From assembly GCA_963675135.1 (NCBI GenBank), contig OY776124.1, positions 5,005,001 to 5,069,000 of the forward strand: a stretch of DNA of 64,000 bases, written 5' to 3'. Origin of the DNA: Galeopsis tetrahit. Lineage: Eukaryota; Streptophyta; Magnoliopsida; Lamiales; Lamiaceae. The notes under the pieces were generated by a model. The model ran no database searches, had not been told where the DNA came from, and saw nothing but the letters and a program-made list of their open reading frames with translations. Within the stretch, counting starts at the first letter, position 1, and every line of letters starts with the position of its first letter. Positions 23,906 through 32,668 of the stretch are shown piece after piece. A program made the position numbers and the translations under genes.

Positions 23906-25128
23906 AAAGTAAGAATAACTTTGTGTAGATAAAAATTATGTTGCAAAAGATTAATCAATGAGTGTTTGTAGCACAATTCTTTGATATTAATTGGCTCTTT
24001 GCTATATAACTAGGTTCGACAATGAGTGTATGTAGCACAATCCCTTGAGATTAATTGTCTCTTTGCTATATAACCGTGTTTCAGTCCCATCAAACACATA
24101 CATATAATCGATGAGTGTTTGTTTGATTTTTTTAAAAAAGGTAAGAAAAATTTAGTGTACATAAAAATTATGTTACAAAAGATTAATCAATGAGTGTTTG
24201 TAGCACAATCTCTTTAAATTATTTGACACTTTGCTATATAACCGAGTTTGACTCCCGAAAACACATACATATATTTTGATTTTTTTTAAAAAGTAAGAAA
24301 AACTTTGTGTAGATAAAAATTATGTTGCAAAAGATTAATCAATGAGTGTTTGTAGCACAATCCCATGAGGTTAATTGGCTCTTTGCTATATAACTGGGTT
24401 CGACTCTCCCGGTAAACACATACACATATTTTGATTTTTTATTTTTTAAAAGTAAGAAAAACTTAGTGTACACAAAAATTATGTTGCAAAAGATTAATCA
24501 ATTAGTCTTTGTAGCACAATCCCTTGAAATTAATTGGCTCTTTGTTGTATAACCGGGTTTGACTCCCGGCAAACACATACATACATTTTGATTTATTTTT
24601 AAAAAAAAAGTAAGAAAAACTTAGTGTACTTAAAAATTAAGTTGCAAAACATTAATCAATGAGTGTTTGTAGCACAATCCCTTGAGGTCAATTGGCTCTT
24701 TCCTATATAATCGGGTTCAACTCCCGGCAAACAAATACATATATTTTGATTTTTTTTTAAAACAAAGTAAGAAAAACTCAGTGTACACAAAAATTATGTT
24801 GCAAAAGATTAAATAATGAGTGTTTGTATCACAATCCCTTGAGATTATTTGGCTCTTTGCTATATAACCGGGTTCGACTCCCGAAAACACATACATATGT
24901 TTTGATTTTTTTTAAAAAGTAAGAAAATCTTTGTGTAGATAAAAATTATGTTGCAAAAGATTAACCAATGAGTGTTTGTAGCACAATCCCATGAGGTTAA
25001 TTGGCCCTTTGCTATATAACTGGGTTCGACTCCCGGTAAACACATACACATATTTTGATTTTTTTTTTTTTTAAAGTAAGAAAAAATTAGTGTACATAAA
25101 AATTATGTTGCAAAAGATTAATCAATTA

Positions 25129-25200
25129 GTGTTTGTAGCACAATCCCTTGAGATTAATAGGCTCTTTGCTATATAACTGGGTTCGACTCCCGGCAAACAC
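25129..25200 (+). other. Representative tRNA-like core (one of ~44)
   Basis: 72 nt with tRNA spacing: acceptor strand 25129-25135 (GTGTTTG), TA linker, a D-arm-like TAGCACAATCCCTTGAGA that resembles the A-box region TAGCTCAGTTGGTTAGAGC, a 17-nt anticodon-arm-sized stretch, a 5-nt variable stretch, a T arm with 7-nt loop TTCGACT, and acceptor strand 25194-25200 (CAAACAC). D and anticodon stems do not pair well, so this is not called a functional tRNA. A run of T follows about 20 nt later, as for Pol III termination. Confidence 0.6.
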
Positions 25201-25372
25201 ATACACATATTTTGATTTTTTTTTAAAAAGAAGTAAGAAAAACTTAGTGTACATAAAAATTATGTTGCAAAAGATTAATCAATTAGTGTTTGTAGCACAA
25301 TCCCTTGAGATTAATTGGCTCTTTGCTGTATAACCGGGTTTGACTCCCGGCAAACACATACATATATTTTGA

Positions 25373-25381
25373 TTTTTTTTT
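25373..25381. repeat. Left 9-bp TSD (T9) of the large MULE
   Basis: Nine T directly before GGGTGATGCTAAAC. The same run of exactly nine T follows the right end at 35308-35316. Because it is homopolymeric the match is weaker than usual, but the length fits Mutator elements and the array resumes right after. Confidence 0.7.
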
Positions 25382-25480
25382 GGGTGATGCTAAACATACA
25401 GAATCTGTATGTACATACAGGGGCATTTTTCGTCCATTTTTGGTTTAAGTTGCGCTAGAATGTCTAATATACCCTTGATT
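25382..25480 (+). repeat. Left TIR of the large MULE
   Basis: Roughly 70% identical by eye to the inverse of the right end over the outer ~45 bases. Shared core is ATACA.AAT.TGTAT, then AATATACCCTT(G/A)ATT. Confidence 0.65.
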
Positions 25481-25723
25481 CCAATATATTGTTTAACTAT
25501 TATTTTTGAATAAAATATTAATTTCTGACACCTTTTTCTCTCTCTTCTTCTTTCTTCAAGGCAGGTAATAATTACACAATACAACTATTTTCTCTCTCCC
25601 CCTTTGTTACCGTTTCTTCCTCTCTCTCTTCTTCCCCTCTCTCTTCTTCTTCCTCTCTTTCTTATTGGTTCTTCTAACAGAGCTTCATCTTCTACATTGA
25701 AAAAAAAAACATCTTCTACCATA

Positions 25724-26143
25724 ATGTTTAGTAGTACAAGCGTAAAAAAGGTTGAGAAATATTATGTAGTCTTCAAAGGTGTACGGGTCGGGATTTATGA
25801 TAGTTGGAGTGAATGTGCTCCACATGTCCTTGGATTCAAAGGTTCAATGTACAAATCTTTTCGGAGTGAGAACGAGGCTATCGATGCATACACTATGTAT
25901 TTTCAGGAGAAGTCGTGTGAAGATGATTCAAATTCGAATATTGGATTAAATCTGAAAGAGGATGAAACGAAGGAGGCCTCAAGCTCTTATCATCCGAAAA
26001 GAATTGGGAACGAAGTTATGCAATATTATCGGTCTTTATTCATTCTTCTTCCTGTATTTTTATTTTTTTATTTTGTTTCTGGAATTGTAGGTGGTTTTGC
26101 AAGCTTATTTTTTTGGTGTTCATTCCACAATTGTAGCAAGTAA
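25724..26143 (+). CDS. Viroplasmin / RNase H1 N-terminal-domain protein in MULE
   Basis: A 139-residue open frame from ATG 25724 (MFSSTSVKK). Residues 10-57 (VEKYYVVFKGVRVGIYDSWS through NEAIDAYTMYF) match the caulimovirus-VI/RNase H1 N-terminal fold: YYVVFKGVRVGIYDSW, then C..HVLGFKGSMYKSF and a final EAIDAY helix. In RNase H1 this small domain binds RNA/DNA hybrids; the catalytic domain is absent here. An acidic Ser-rich linker follows, then a strongly hydrophobic C-terminus (SLFILLPVFLFFYFVSGIVG), suggesting a membrane anchor. That tail could instead be read-through into an intron, because splice-like GT sites lie nearby. The pyrimidine-rich DNA upstream is open but lacks an ATG. Role in transposition is unknown. 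Confidence 0.7.
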   Translation: MFSSTSVKKVEKYYVVFKGVRVGIYDSWSECAPHVLGFKGSMYKSFRSENEAIDAYTMYFQEKSCEDDSNSNIGLNLKEDETKEASSSYHPKRIGNEVMQYYRSLFILLPVFLFFYFVSGIVGGFASLFFWCSFHNCSK

Positions 26144-27240
26144 TTATTTCGATCAATTTAGAGTTTATGTTTTTGTAACAATTTATGTCATTGATTTTAT
26201 TTTCCTTACCAAGTTCAATTTGAGTTTGATTTGTTAGGATTCAATTTGTTTGAATTTTTTTAGGGTTTTAGGTATGATTTAGATTGAGAAGAAAATTGGG
26301 GAAGATTTGTGTAGTACAACAATTTCGGCATTTCTTAGGAATTATGGTTTAATTTGATTTCACATTTTTAATGTATATAATTAGTAGGATGAATGGGTCC
26401 GTAATCCTCATCTTCCATTTCGAATTTTACAACTACCCTAATCCTCATCTTCCATTTCACCATTAGTTGAAATTTTACTAAATTAAGATACGTTTTTTTT
26501 TGTTTGAGATGTTTTAGGGCTAATGGTGAAGGGTGAATGGTGATGTTTAAAATTGATAAATATTTAGATAAGCATTTCGTTTTTTTTTTTCCAGATTTTG
26601 TAGGATTTAGTTGCATTAATCTACCATGAATATATGATTGAAAATTTCCAGAATTTGAAGGTGCAATTCGTATGGGGTGTGGAAGAGAGGATGGTTAATT
26701 GACCAAGTATTGCAACCTTTCGGATGGTTACTATCAAGGATTGATAAATACACCTCCCGGTTAGAACCAATAAATTGGTCGATACACCACTGCCTTATAC
26801 TTAGTTAAGTTAAATGCCTTGTACATTCATATAAGAGCTTGAAGCTCTTTCATGCGTTTTTCACTTTCAAATTCTGAGAATAAGAACTCTTTCTCTTTGT
26901 ATTCTCATTTGGAAATTTTGCCCTCTTTCAATTTTAATCATGATTCTGTCTTTACAATTCCACAGTTTCTAATATTTAATTTAGGCTATTTATTCCAATT
27001 AATGAGGGGTTGTTGTAAATATTAATTTTGTTTAGAATCCCTACTACGCTAATCTCATCATACACCTCAATTAAAAGTTGTGGTGGTAGTGGATTGTCGT
27101 GGTAGTAGGTTGCATTGATTTAATTAAAACTTCAGCATTTATATTCGATTGGAAAATGGGGGAAGATTACATCCCATAAGTTAAAAACATAAAAAACAAA
27201 ACATAAAAACCCATAACTAAACACCTATACTCTTAAACAC

Positions 27241-27615
27241 CTAAACACTGTTTTCTTGGCCACCTCCTTCCACGCTCTCTTCCATATCACCGTCATCACC
27301 GCCACCTCCATTGCCACTTGCCGAATCTTCTTTGTCTCGAACTGTTGAATCAGAGAGAACAATGACTGGAATTTCCTTGACCCTATGTGCCTCAACAAAG
27401 AACTCGTAAATTTTATGTAAAGGATCATCCTCCAGGATCACGTCGCTTAACGAATGTGGTGTGCAATGGACCAACAACCTTTTCATGAAAGTCTTCATCT
27501 CTTCCTTCAACTCCTCATTCTGCCTTTTGGTATACTCGTACATAGACATTAGACCCTTTGGTGAGGAGGGCACGAACTCAGTGAATCTGGCCGACTTGGA
27601 TGGGGTTCTTGCCAT
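27241..27615 (-). CDS. Small acidic protein of MULE, unknown function
   Basis: 124 residues from the ATG at 27615 (MARTPSKSARFTEF). No known domain recognised. The N-terminal third is basic and Ser/Pro-rich; the middle is helical and charged (YEYTKRQNEELKEEMKTFMK), possibly a short coiled coil. The C-terminus is Gly/Asp/Glu-rich (SGNGGGGDDGDMEESVEGGG). TATTTATA at 27674-27681 is a minus-strand TATA box about 60 bp upstream of the ATG, the same spacing as in the neighbouring coiled-coil gene. That supports a real gene. The frame extends 26 codons upstream with no Met; ATG 27615 fits the TATA best. Confidence 0.55.
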   Translation of the reverse strand: MARTPSKSARFTEFVPSSPKGLMSMYEYTKRQNEELKEEMKTFMKRLLVHCTPHSLSDVILEDDPLHKIYEFFVEAHRVKEIPVIVLSDSTVRDKEDSASGNGGGGDDGDMEESVEGGGQENSV

Positions 27616-27673
27616 TTCGGATTTTTGTGTGTTTAGGGTTTGGGTATAGTGTTTAGGATTTACAAGTGTGGGG

Positions 27674-27681
27674 TATTTATA
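27674..27681 (-). promoter_or_regulatory. TATA box of the acidic-protein gene
   Basis: TATAAATA on the minus strand, 59-66 bp upstream of ATG 27615. Confidence 0.5.
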
Positions 27682-28553
27682 TTGCCATCCCATAAGAACT
27701 TTTGCAACCTTTGCACTCCCCCATAAAGGTCATCATTACATTATGTCCATCTTTTTGTTGGATATACGCAACATCCCCTTTGCCATACACACTCGTTGCA
27801 GCCCCCCAAAAAAATAATTATTACCCCCCAAATTTAATTAAAAAATAGAATTAAAGATTTGAAAAAATTACTTCACCTAATATAAAACATCCGATTGGCT
27901 TATACAAATTAAATTAGAATTGTTACAAATTAAGTCTTATTTACTTAAATTAAATTGAACCTAGAATTGTTATACAATCGTTACAAATTTAAGTCTTATT
28001 TACTTTAATTAAAGGGTAAATTAAATTGAACCTAGAAATGATATAAATTAAGTATCATTTACTTAAATTAAATTGAACCTAGAATCTTTGCACAAATTAA
28101 GTTATAGTTACATTAGATTAAATTCGAATTACATATGGTGATATATGGAGAAATAATTAAATTTTTATAAGGATTCGAAATTAAAGATACGTAAAATTAA
28201 ACACTGATTAGCTTGTTAAAATTTATTTTGATCCACCAAATTTTCACATAATTTTGTGTGTATAGAGCCAATTTTCACATAATTTTGTTGTTCAACAATT
28301 AATACGTTAATAAATTTCGAAACAAAGCAATTAAAAAATTACTAGGGTTAACATAAACACGCTAATTTAATTTATATGTCGGTTGATTGATTTGATAGAT
28401 CCATTAAAAAAAAAAAAAAAAAAAACAACCGATCAAGGGGCTACATGCCCAAAAACTACCTAAAACATAAATTTAAAGAGTTCAAAACATAAACATAAAA
28501 AGTAAAACCTAAGAACATAAAGACATATAAACTAAAAACAGCAGCAACCCCCT

Positions 28554-28959
28554 TCAATGTCCAAAGAGAATTTGGTGATAAGCATCATATTCAGCAATAG
28601 CAATCTCCAGTTGCACCCTTGCCTCCACGAGTAGGGCTTCAGCATATTTCCGGGCTTCCTCATCTCCCTCGTTCACCTCCTCCTCCAGGAACATTACCCT
28701 ACTTTCCAATTGCTGGCGTGCATCCATCAGCGACCGAATCTTATCAAAGTTAGTCCACAGAAAACGTCGTTCAGTTGCATGCCTCGATCGCAACTCTTCC
28801 AAGGCCCGTTGGTTCTTCTCCAAAATTTCCATTAGTCCCTTGAATATATCCTACAGATAGCAAAAGAAAAAAAAAAGACATCAGACATTAGACCCCAGTT
28901 TTTCGAAAATGAGAAAAAACATGATTTTTTTGAAGAAAACCTACCTTTCCAGAAGGCAT
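28554..28959 (-). CDS. Coiled-coil protein of MULE, two exons
   Basis: Exon 1 is 28945-28959 (MPSGK), followed by a GT...AG intron (28851-28944), then exon 2 28554-28850 (DIFKGLMEILEKNQ onward). The junction is phase 0 and gives 103 residues. The protein is charged and helical with heptad-like spacing (LEELRSRHATERRFL, QLESRVMFLEEEV, ALLVEARVQLEIAIAEYDAY), so a coiled coil is likely. A minus-strand TATA box (29025-29032) lies 66 bp before the ATG. No family recognised. ATG inside exon 2 would give a 92-residue product without the intron. Confidence 0.6.
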
Positions 28960-29024
28960 TTTTCGCAGATGATAATGGTGAGAGATGAGAGATGAAAGTA
29001 TAATTTTTCATCTAAAAATGTCCC

Positions 29025-29032
29025 TATTTATA
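29025..29032 (-). promoter_or_regulatory. TATA box of the coiled-coil gene
   Basis: TATAAATA on the minus strand (gene-sense context GGTATAAATAGGGAC), 66 bp upstream of ATG 28959. Confidence 0.55.
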
Positions 29033-29370
29033 CCAAGGGAAGGGGTAGGGTTGGGGTGGACACTTGGACTTGAAGGAGTGCGTTGGGGTGGACACGCGTT
29101 GGAAGTGAAAGGTTACAAAATTTTAATTCTGATTTTGTTTCCTTTTATTTTTAATCAGTGATTTAATGGATTTAGGGAATTTTAATTAGTGATTTTATTT
29201 TATTTTATTTTTTGTGGATTTAATTTAATGGTAATTTTAATTGTAGTAAATACTCCTGTAATGTAATAATTTTAATGGAAGTTAAAGGTTAAGACATTTT
29301 AATGGGTTTAGGGAATTTTAATCAGTGATTTTATTTTATGGTAATAATTTATGTTAATTTACCAATTTAG

Positions 29371-30463
29371 GGTGTAGGGTAAAGTGTCCGATTACTCATT
29401 TTAATATGCACACTAATGATTCACTAATAAAACAAACTTCAAATGTTTAAGTTATGTTCAATGTGGTACACTTATATCCGTGATTACTCATTTCTCGACA
29501 TATAGGGTTTAGCGTTTAAGGTTTAGGGTTTAGAGATTGTCTGATTAACGTGCACACTAATAATTCACTAACAAAACAAACTTCAAATGTTTAAGTTATG
29601 TTCAATGTGGTACACTTATATCCGTGATTACTCGTTTCTCGACATATAGGGTTTAGGGTTTAGAGATTGTCTGATTAACGTGCACACTAATAATTCACTA
29701 ATAAAACAAACTTCAAATGTTTAAGTTATGTTCAATGTGGTACACTTATATCCGTGATTACTCGTTTCTCGACATATAGGGTTTAGGGTTTAGAGATTGT
29801 CTGATTAACGTGCACATTAATAATTCACTAATAAAACAAACTTCAAATGTTTAAGTTATGTTCAATGTGGTACACTTATATCCGTGATTACTCGTTTCTC
29901 GACATATAGGGTTTAGGGTTTAGAGATTGTCTGATTAACGCGCACACTAATAATTCACTAATAAAACAAACTTCAAATGTTTAAGTTATGTTCAATGTGG
30001 TACGTACACTTATATCCGTGATTACTCGTTTCTCGACATATAGGGTTTAGGGTTTAGAGATTGTCTGATTAACGTGCACACTAATAATTCACTAATAAAA
30101 CAAACTTCAAATGTTTAAGTTATGTTCAATGTGGTACACTTATATCCGTGATTACTCGTTTCTCGACATATAGGGTTTAGGGTTTAGAGATTGTCTGATT
30201 AACGTGCACACTAATAATTCACTAATAAAACAAACTTCAAATGTTTAAGTTATGTTCAATGTGGTACACTTATATCCGTGATTACTCGTTTCTCGACATA
30301 TACGGTTTAGGGTTTAGGGTTTAGAGATTGTCTGATTAACGTGCACACTAATAATTCACTAATAAAACAAACTTCAAATGTTTAAGTTATGTTCAATGTG
30401 GTACACTTATATCCGCGATTACTCGTTTCTCGACATATAGGGTTTAGGGTTTAGGGTAAAGTG
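29371..30463. repeat. 130-bp tandem array with telobox motifs
   Basis: About eight units of 130 bp (130, 134, 137 or 144 where extra copies of GGGTTTA or small insertions occur). Each unit contains ATATAGGGTTTAGGGTTTAG, i.e. TTTAGGG telomere-like repeats (the plant telobox AAACCCTAA read inverted), then AGATTGTCTGATTAACGTGC and a conserved AT-rich body. It lies between the coiled-coil gene and the B3 gene. Units are nearly identical, so amplification was recent. Confidence 0.9.
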
Positions 30464-30480
30464 TCCGATTACTCATTTTT

Positions 30481-30712
30481 AAATGTGCACTTATAAATAC
30501 TTAGGTCTCACTCGCTCACTCACTAATTTAATTTTTTTTTTTTAAATGTGCACTTATAAATATTTAGGTCTCACTCACTCACTAATTTAATTTATTTTTT
30601 TAAATGTGCACTTATAAATATTTAGGTCTCACTCACTCACTAATTTAATTTATTTTTTTAAATGTGCACTTATAAATACTTAGGTCTCACTCACCACTCA
30701 TTAATTTAATTT
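30481..30712. repeat. 58-63-bp tandem array, four units
   Basis: Units begin AAATGTGCACTTATAAATA and continue TTAGGTCTCACTCACTCAC. They start at 30481, 30544, 30602 and 30660. The array follows the telobox array directly. Confidence 0.85.
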
Positions 30713-31616
30713 GTACTAATATTTTAGTGGTATGCTTATTATTTAAAATGTTTTAGTAAATACGCGTTAGGAAATTAATTAAATTATCACTTGTAACTTA
30801 ATACCCTCTAATACGCGTTAGGAAATTAATTAAATTAGGAAATCGGTATTTAGTCCCTAACTATACTGATCACCTTTTAATTAGGGCCTTTAATTATCAT
30901 CCACCATCAAATACGCGTTTTAAATCACTCACTCCACGTTAAAGCTCCCTCTCTCCTCCACAAGTAAACCCTCTTCAATACGTAATGAATGCACGCGTTT
31001 CTTGATGACGAAATTCACCATAATTAACATCTACTTCCAAGACGCAATGATTACATATTAAATCCTAAACCATGCACTGCAGGCGGTATTACGTGAAGGG
31101 ACGGACATGATCAATTTATTTGAATTAAATCAACGGTGGCGATTAAGTGGGGAAGTTCAAGGAAGATAATGCTTGATTCAATTTAAAAGTCAAACAAGGT
31201 GAACAGCCTAGATCGTTTTTGCTGAAATTAATCAACGGTTGTGATTGAGGTTGGAAGATGAATTAATATCTGTCGAATCCATTCCATAAACGTAGCCCTA
31301 CAAACTAGTGATTATGATGTGATTTTTAGATCTAAATTAAATGCATTTAAATGGACGGTCAAGATCATTTTATTTGAATTACATCAACGGTGATAAATTA
31401 TGGACGATATTCATTTAATAAAACAAAAACATTAACTCCCCCACTAACCATTGTCCACGTTCATCTTCCTTCTCCCAAACCATACACCTCTTCGCATGCA
31501 CCCCTTCCCCTTCTCCTTTCACATACACCCCTTCCCCTTTCGCAAAAACCCTAATTACATCATACACCTTTTCGAATTACAAACTCTCTCTGTCTCTCCC
31601 TTTTCGAATTGCAAAC
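30713..31616. other. Upstream region of the B3 gene
   Basis: No ORF of note. Repeated phrases GGAAATTAATTAAATTA and ATACGCGTT(A/T) occur near 30765-30910, and TTTGAATTAAATCAACGGT-type phrases at 31120, 31220 and 31375. The last 150 bases are pyrimidine-rich as in a plant 5' leader. Confidence 0.4.
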
Positions 31617-32121
31617 ATGCCTACCACAAGATCAGCCGCAAGAAAAATACGCTTCACCATCGGAAACAACCCTGAAGAGATTGAAAATGAAATTCGACAG
31701 ACTCCACAAAGGTTTTTTACAGTCAAGTGCAAGACAACTGAGTGCCACAATCGTTTGGTATTTTGTTTCCAATATGTAAATTCCTACTATCTTTTTTGAA
31801 GGTTTATTTGACATCTGTTTTTTGCAGAACCTACCGAAGAATGTAATTGATCTGTTGGGGTACCAGGAGAAGATGATCACGGTTTGTGCTGGGTACTCTG
31901 GAATTGAGTTTGAGTGCAGGTACGAGTTTCATCGGGTTGACACACGTCCAAGGAGAATTTGTCGATTGACCAATGGTTGGACCTCGCTTGCGGATACGTT
32001 GAGAATTAGCCAAGGAGATACTCTTCACTTCGAGCGTGATGTCCAGGTTCCGTCCAAATTCTATGTGTCGGTCGTCAAACATGACAAAGCAATTAAGGTG
32101 GAGGACGAGGGTTGGATTTAA
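31617..32121 (+). CDS. B3 DNA-binding-domain protein in MULE, two exons
   Basis: Exon 1 31617-31757 (MPTTRSAARKIRF to ECHNRL), GT...GCAG intron, exon 2 31828-32121 (NLPKNVIDLL onward). Phase 0 joining gives 144 residues. The domain starts at about residue 32 (RFFTVKCKTTECHNRL) and follows the plant B3 pattern: LPKNV, a strand pair around VCAGYSGIEFECRY, LTNGWTSLADTLRISQGDTL then HFERD, and a final FYVSVVKH strand. B3 domains are sequence-specific DNA-binding folds of plant transcription factors. The protein is little more than the domain, with a short basic N-terminus. It lies tail-to-tail with the transposase gene. A role in binding the element's own ends is possible but only inferred. Confidence 0.75.
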
Positions 32122-32668
32122 GGGTTTCGTAATGACTTTTGAATTCTGTGTTTATGTTTTGTGTTTCTGTGTTAATGTTTTGTGTTGACCTTTTGAATAC
32201 TAAGTTTGAATCGACGTTTATGTTTCAACAATTTGGACTTAATATGATTATGATAATGTTTCAGTATGTTAATGTATTAATTTTGATTATAATTATGTTT
32301 CAGTATGTTAATGTATGAATTTGGGTTAGGGTTTAGCTGGATTAAACTGTAAACATTAGATTGAAATAGCAATATGCATGAATTACACTGAAATAGCTGA
32401 ATTAAACTGTAAATATTAAAACCTAAAACTCCCTTCTGATACACTTTGATCATCATCATTTAACTGGATTAAACTATTGTTGTCTTCTTGAACTGTTGCA
32501 TCCATTTCCCTTGCATCACGTTCACCCCTTCCCCTTCCTCTTGTAGCGGGTTCTATACCGGGTTCACCCCTTCCCCCCTCCTCTTCCTCGTCCACCACTT
32601 CCAGGTGGACGTCCAGTTCCACCCCTTCCACGTGTTTCCGAAGCTGCCCTGTATCGATTAATTCTTGG

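Larger units (their letters stand above)
20850..25381 (+). repeat. Tandem array of tRNA-like ~154-bp repeats, left block
   Basis: About 25 units, most 151-159 bp apart. The unit reads: AAGTAAGAAAAACTTAGTG, TACATAAAAATTATGTTGC, AAAAGATTAATCAATGA, then GTGTTTGTAGCACAATCCC, a middle section, ACCGGGTTCGACTCCCGGC, AAACACATACATATATTTTG and a T-run. The 72-nt core has a 7-bp acceptor-like stem (GTGTTTG/CAAACAC), a T arm (CCGGG-TTCGACT-CCCGG) and a Pol III B box (GGTTCGACTCC). The first units (20880-21290) are diverged. At 21290-21872 unrelated DNA interrupts, including GC-rich CCCGCGGGTCGG phrases. An (AT)n tract lies at 23863-23900. The array stops at the T-run where the MULE is inserted. Confidence 0.9.

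Noticed and set aside
20850..25381. Calling each array unit a tRNA gene
   Set aside because: Acceptor and T-arm geometry fit, but D and anticodon stems do not pair and no clear anticodon loop exists. Called tRNA-like repeats only.
25604..25723. Leu-rich signal-peptide-like extension of the viroplasmin gene
   Set aside because: It comes from a CT-rich leader, begins at TTG, and the first ATG is 25724.
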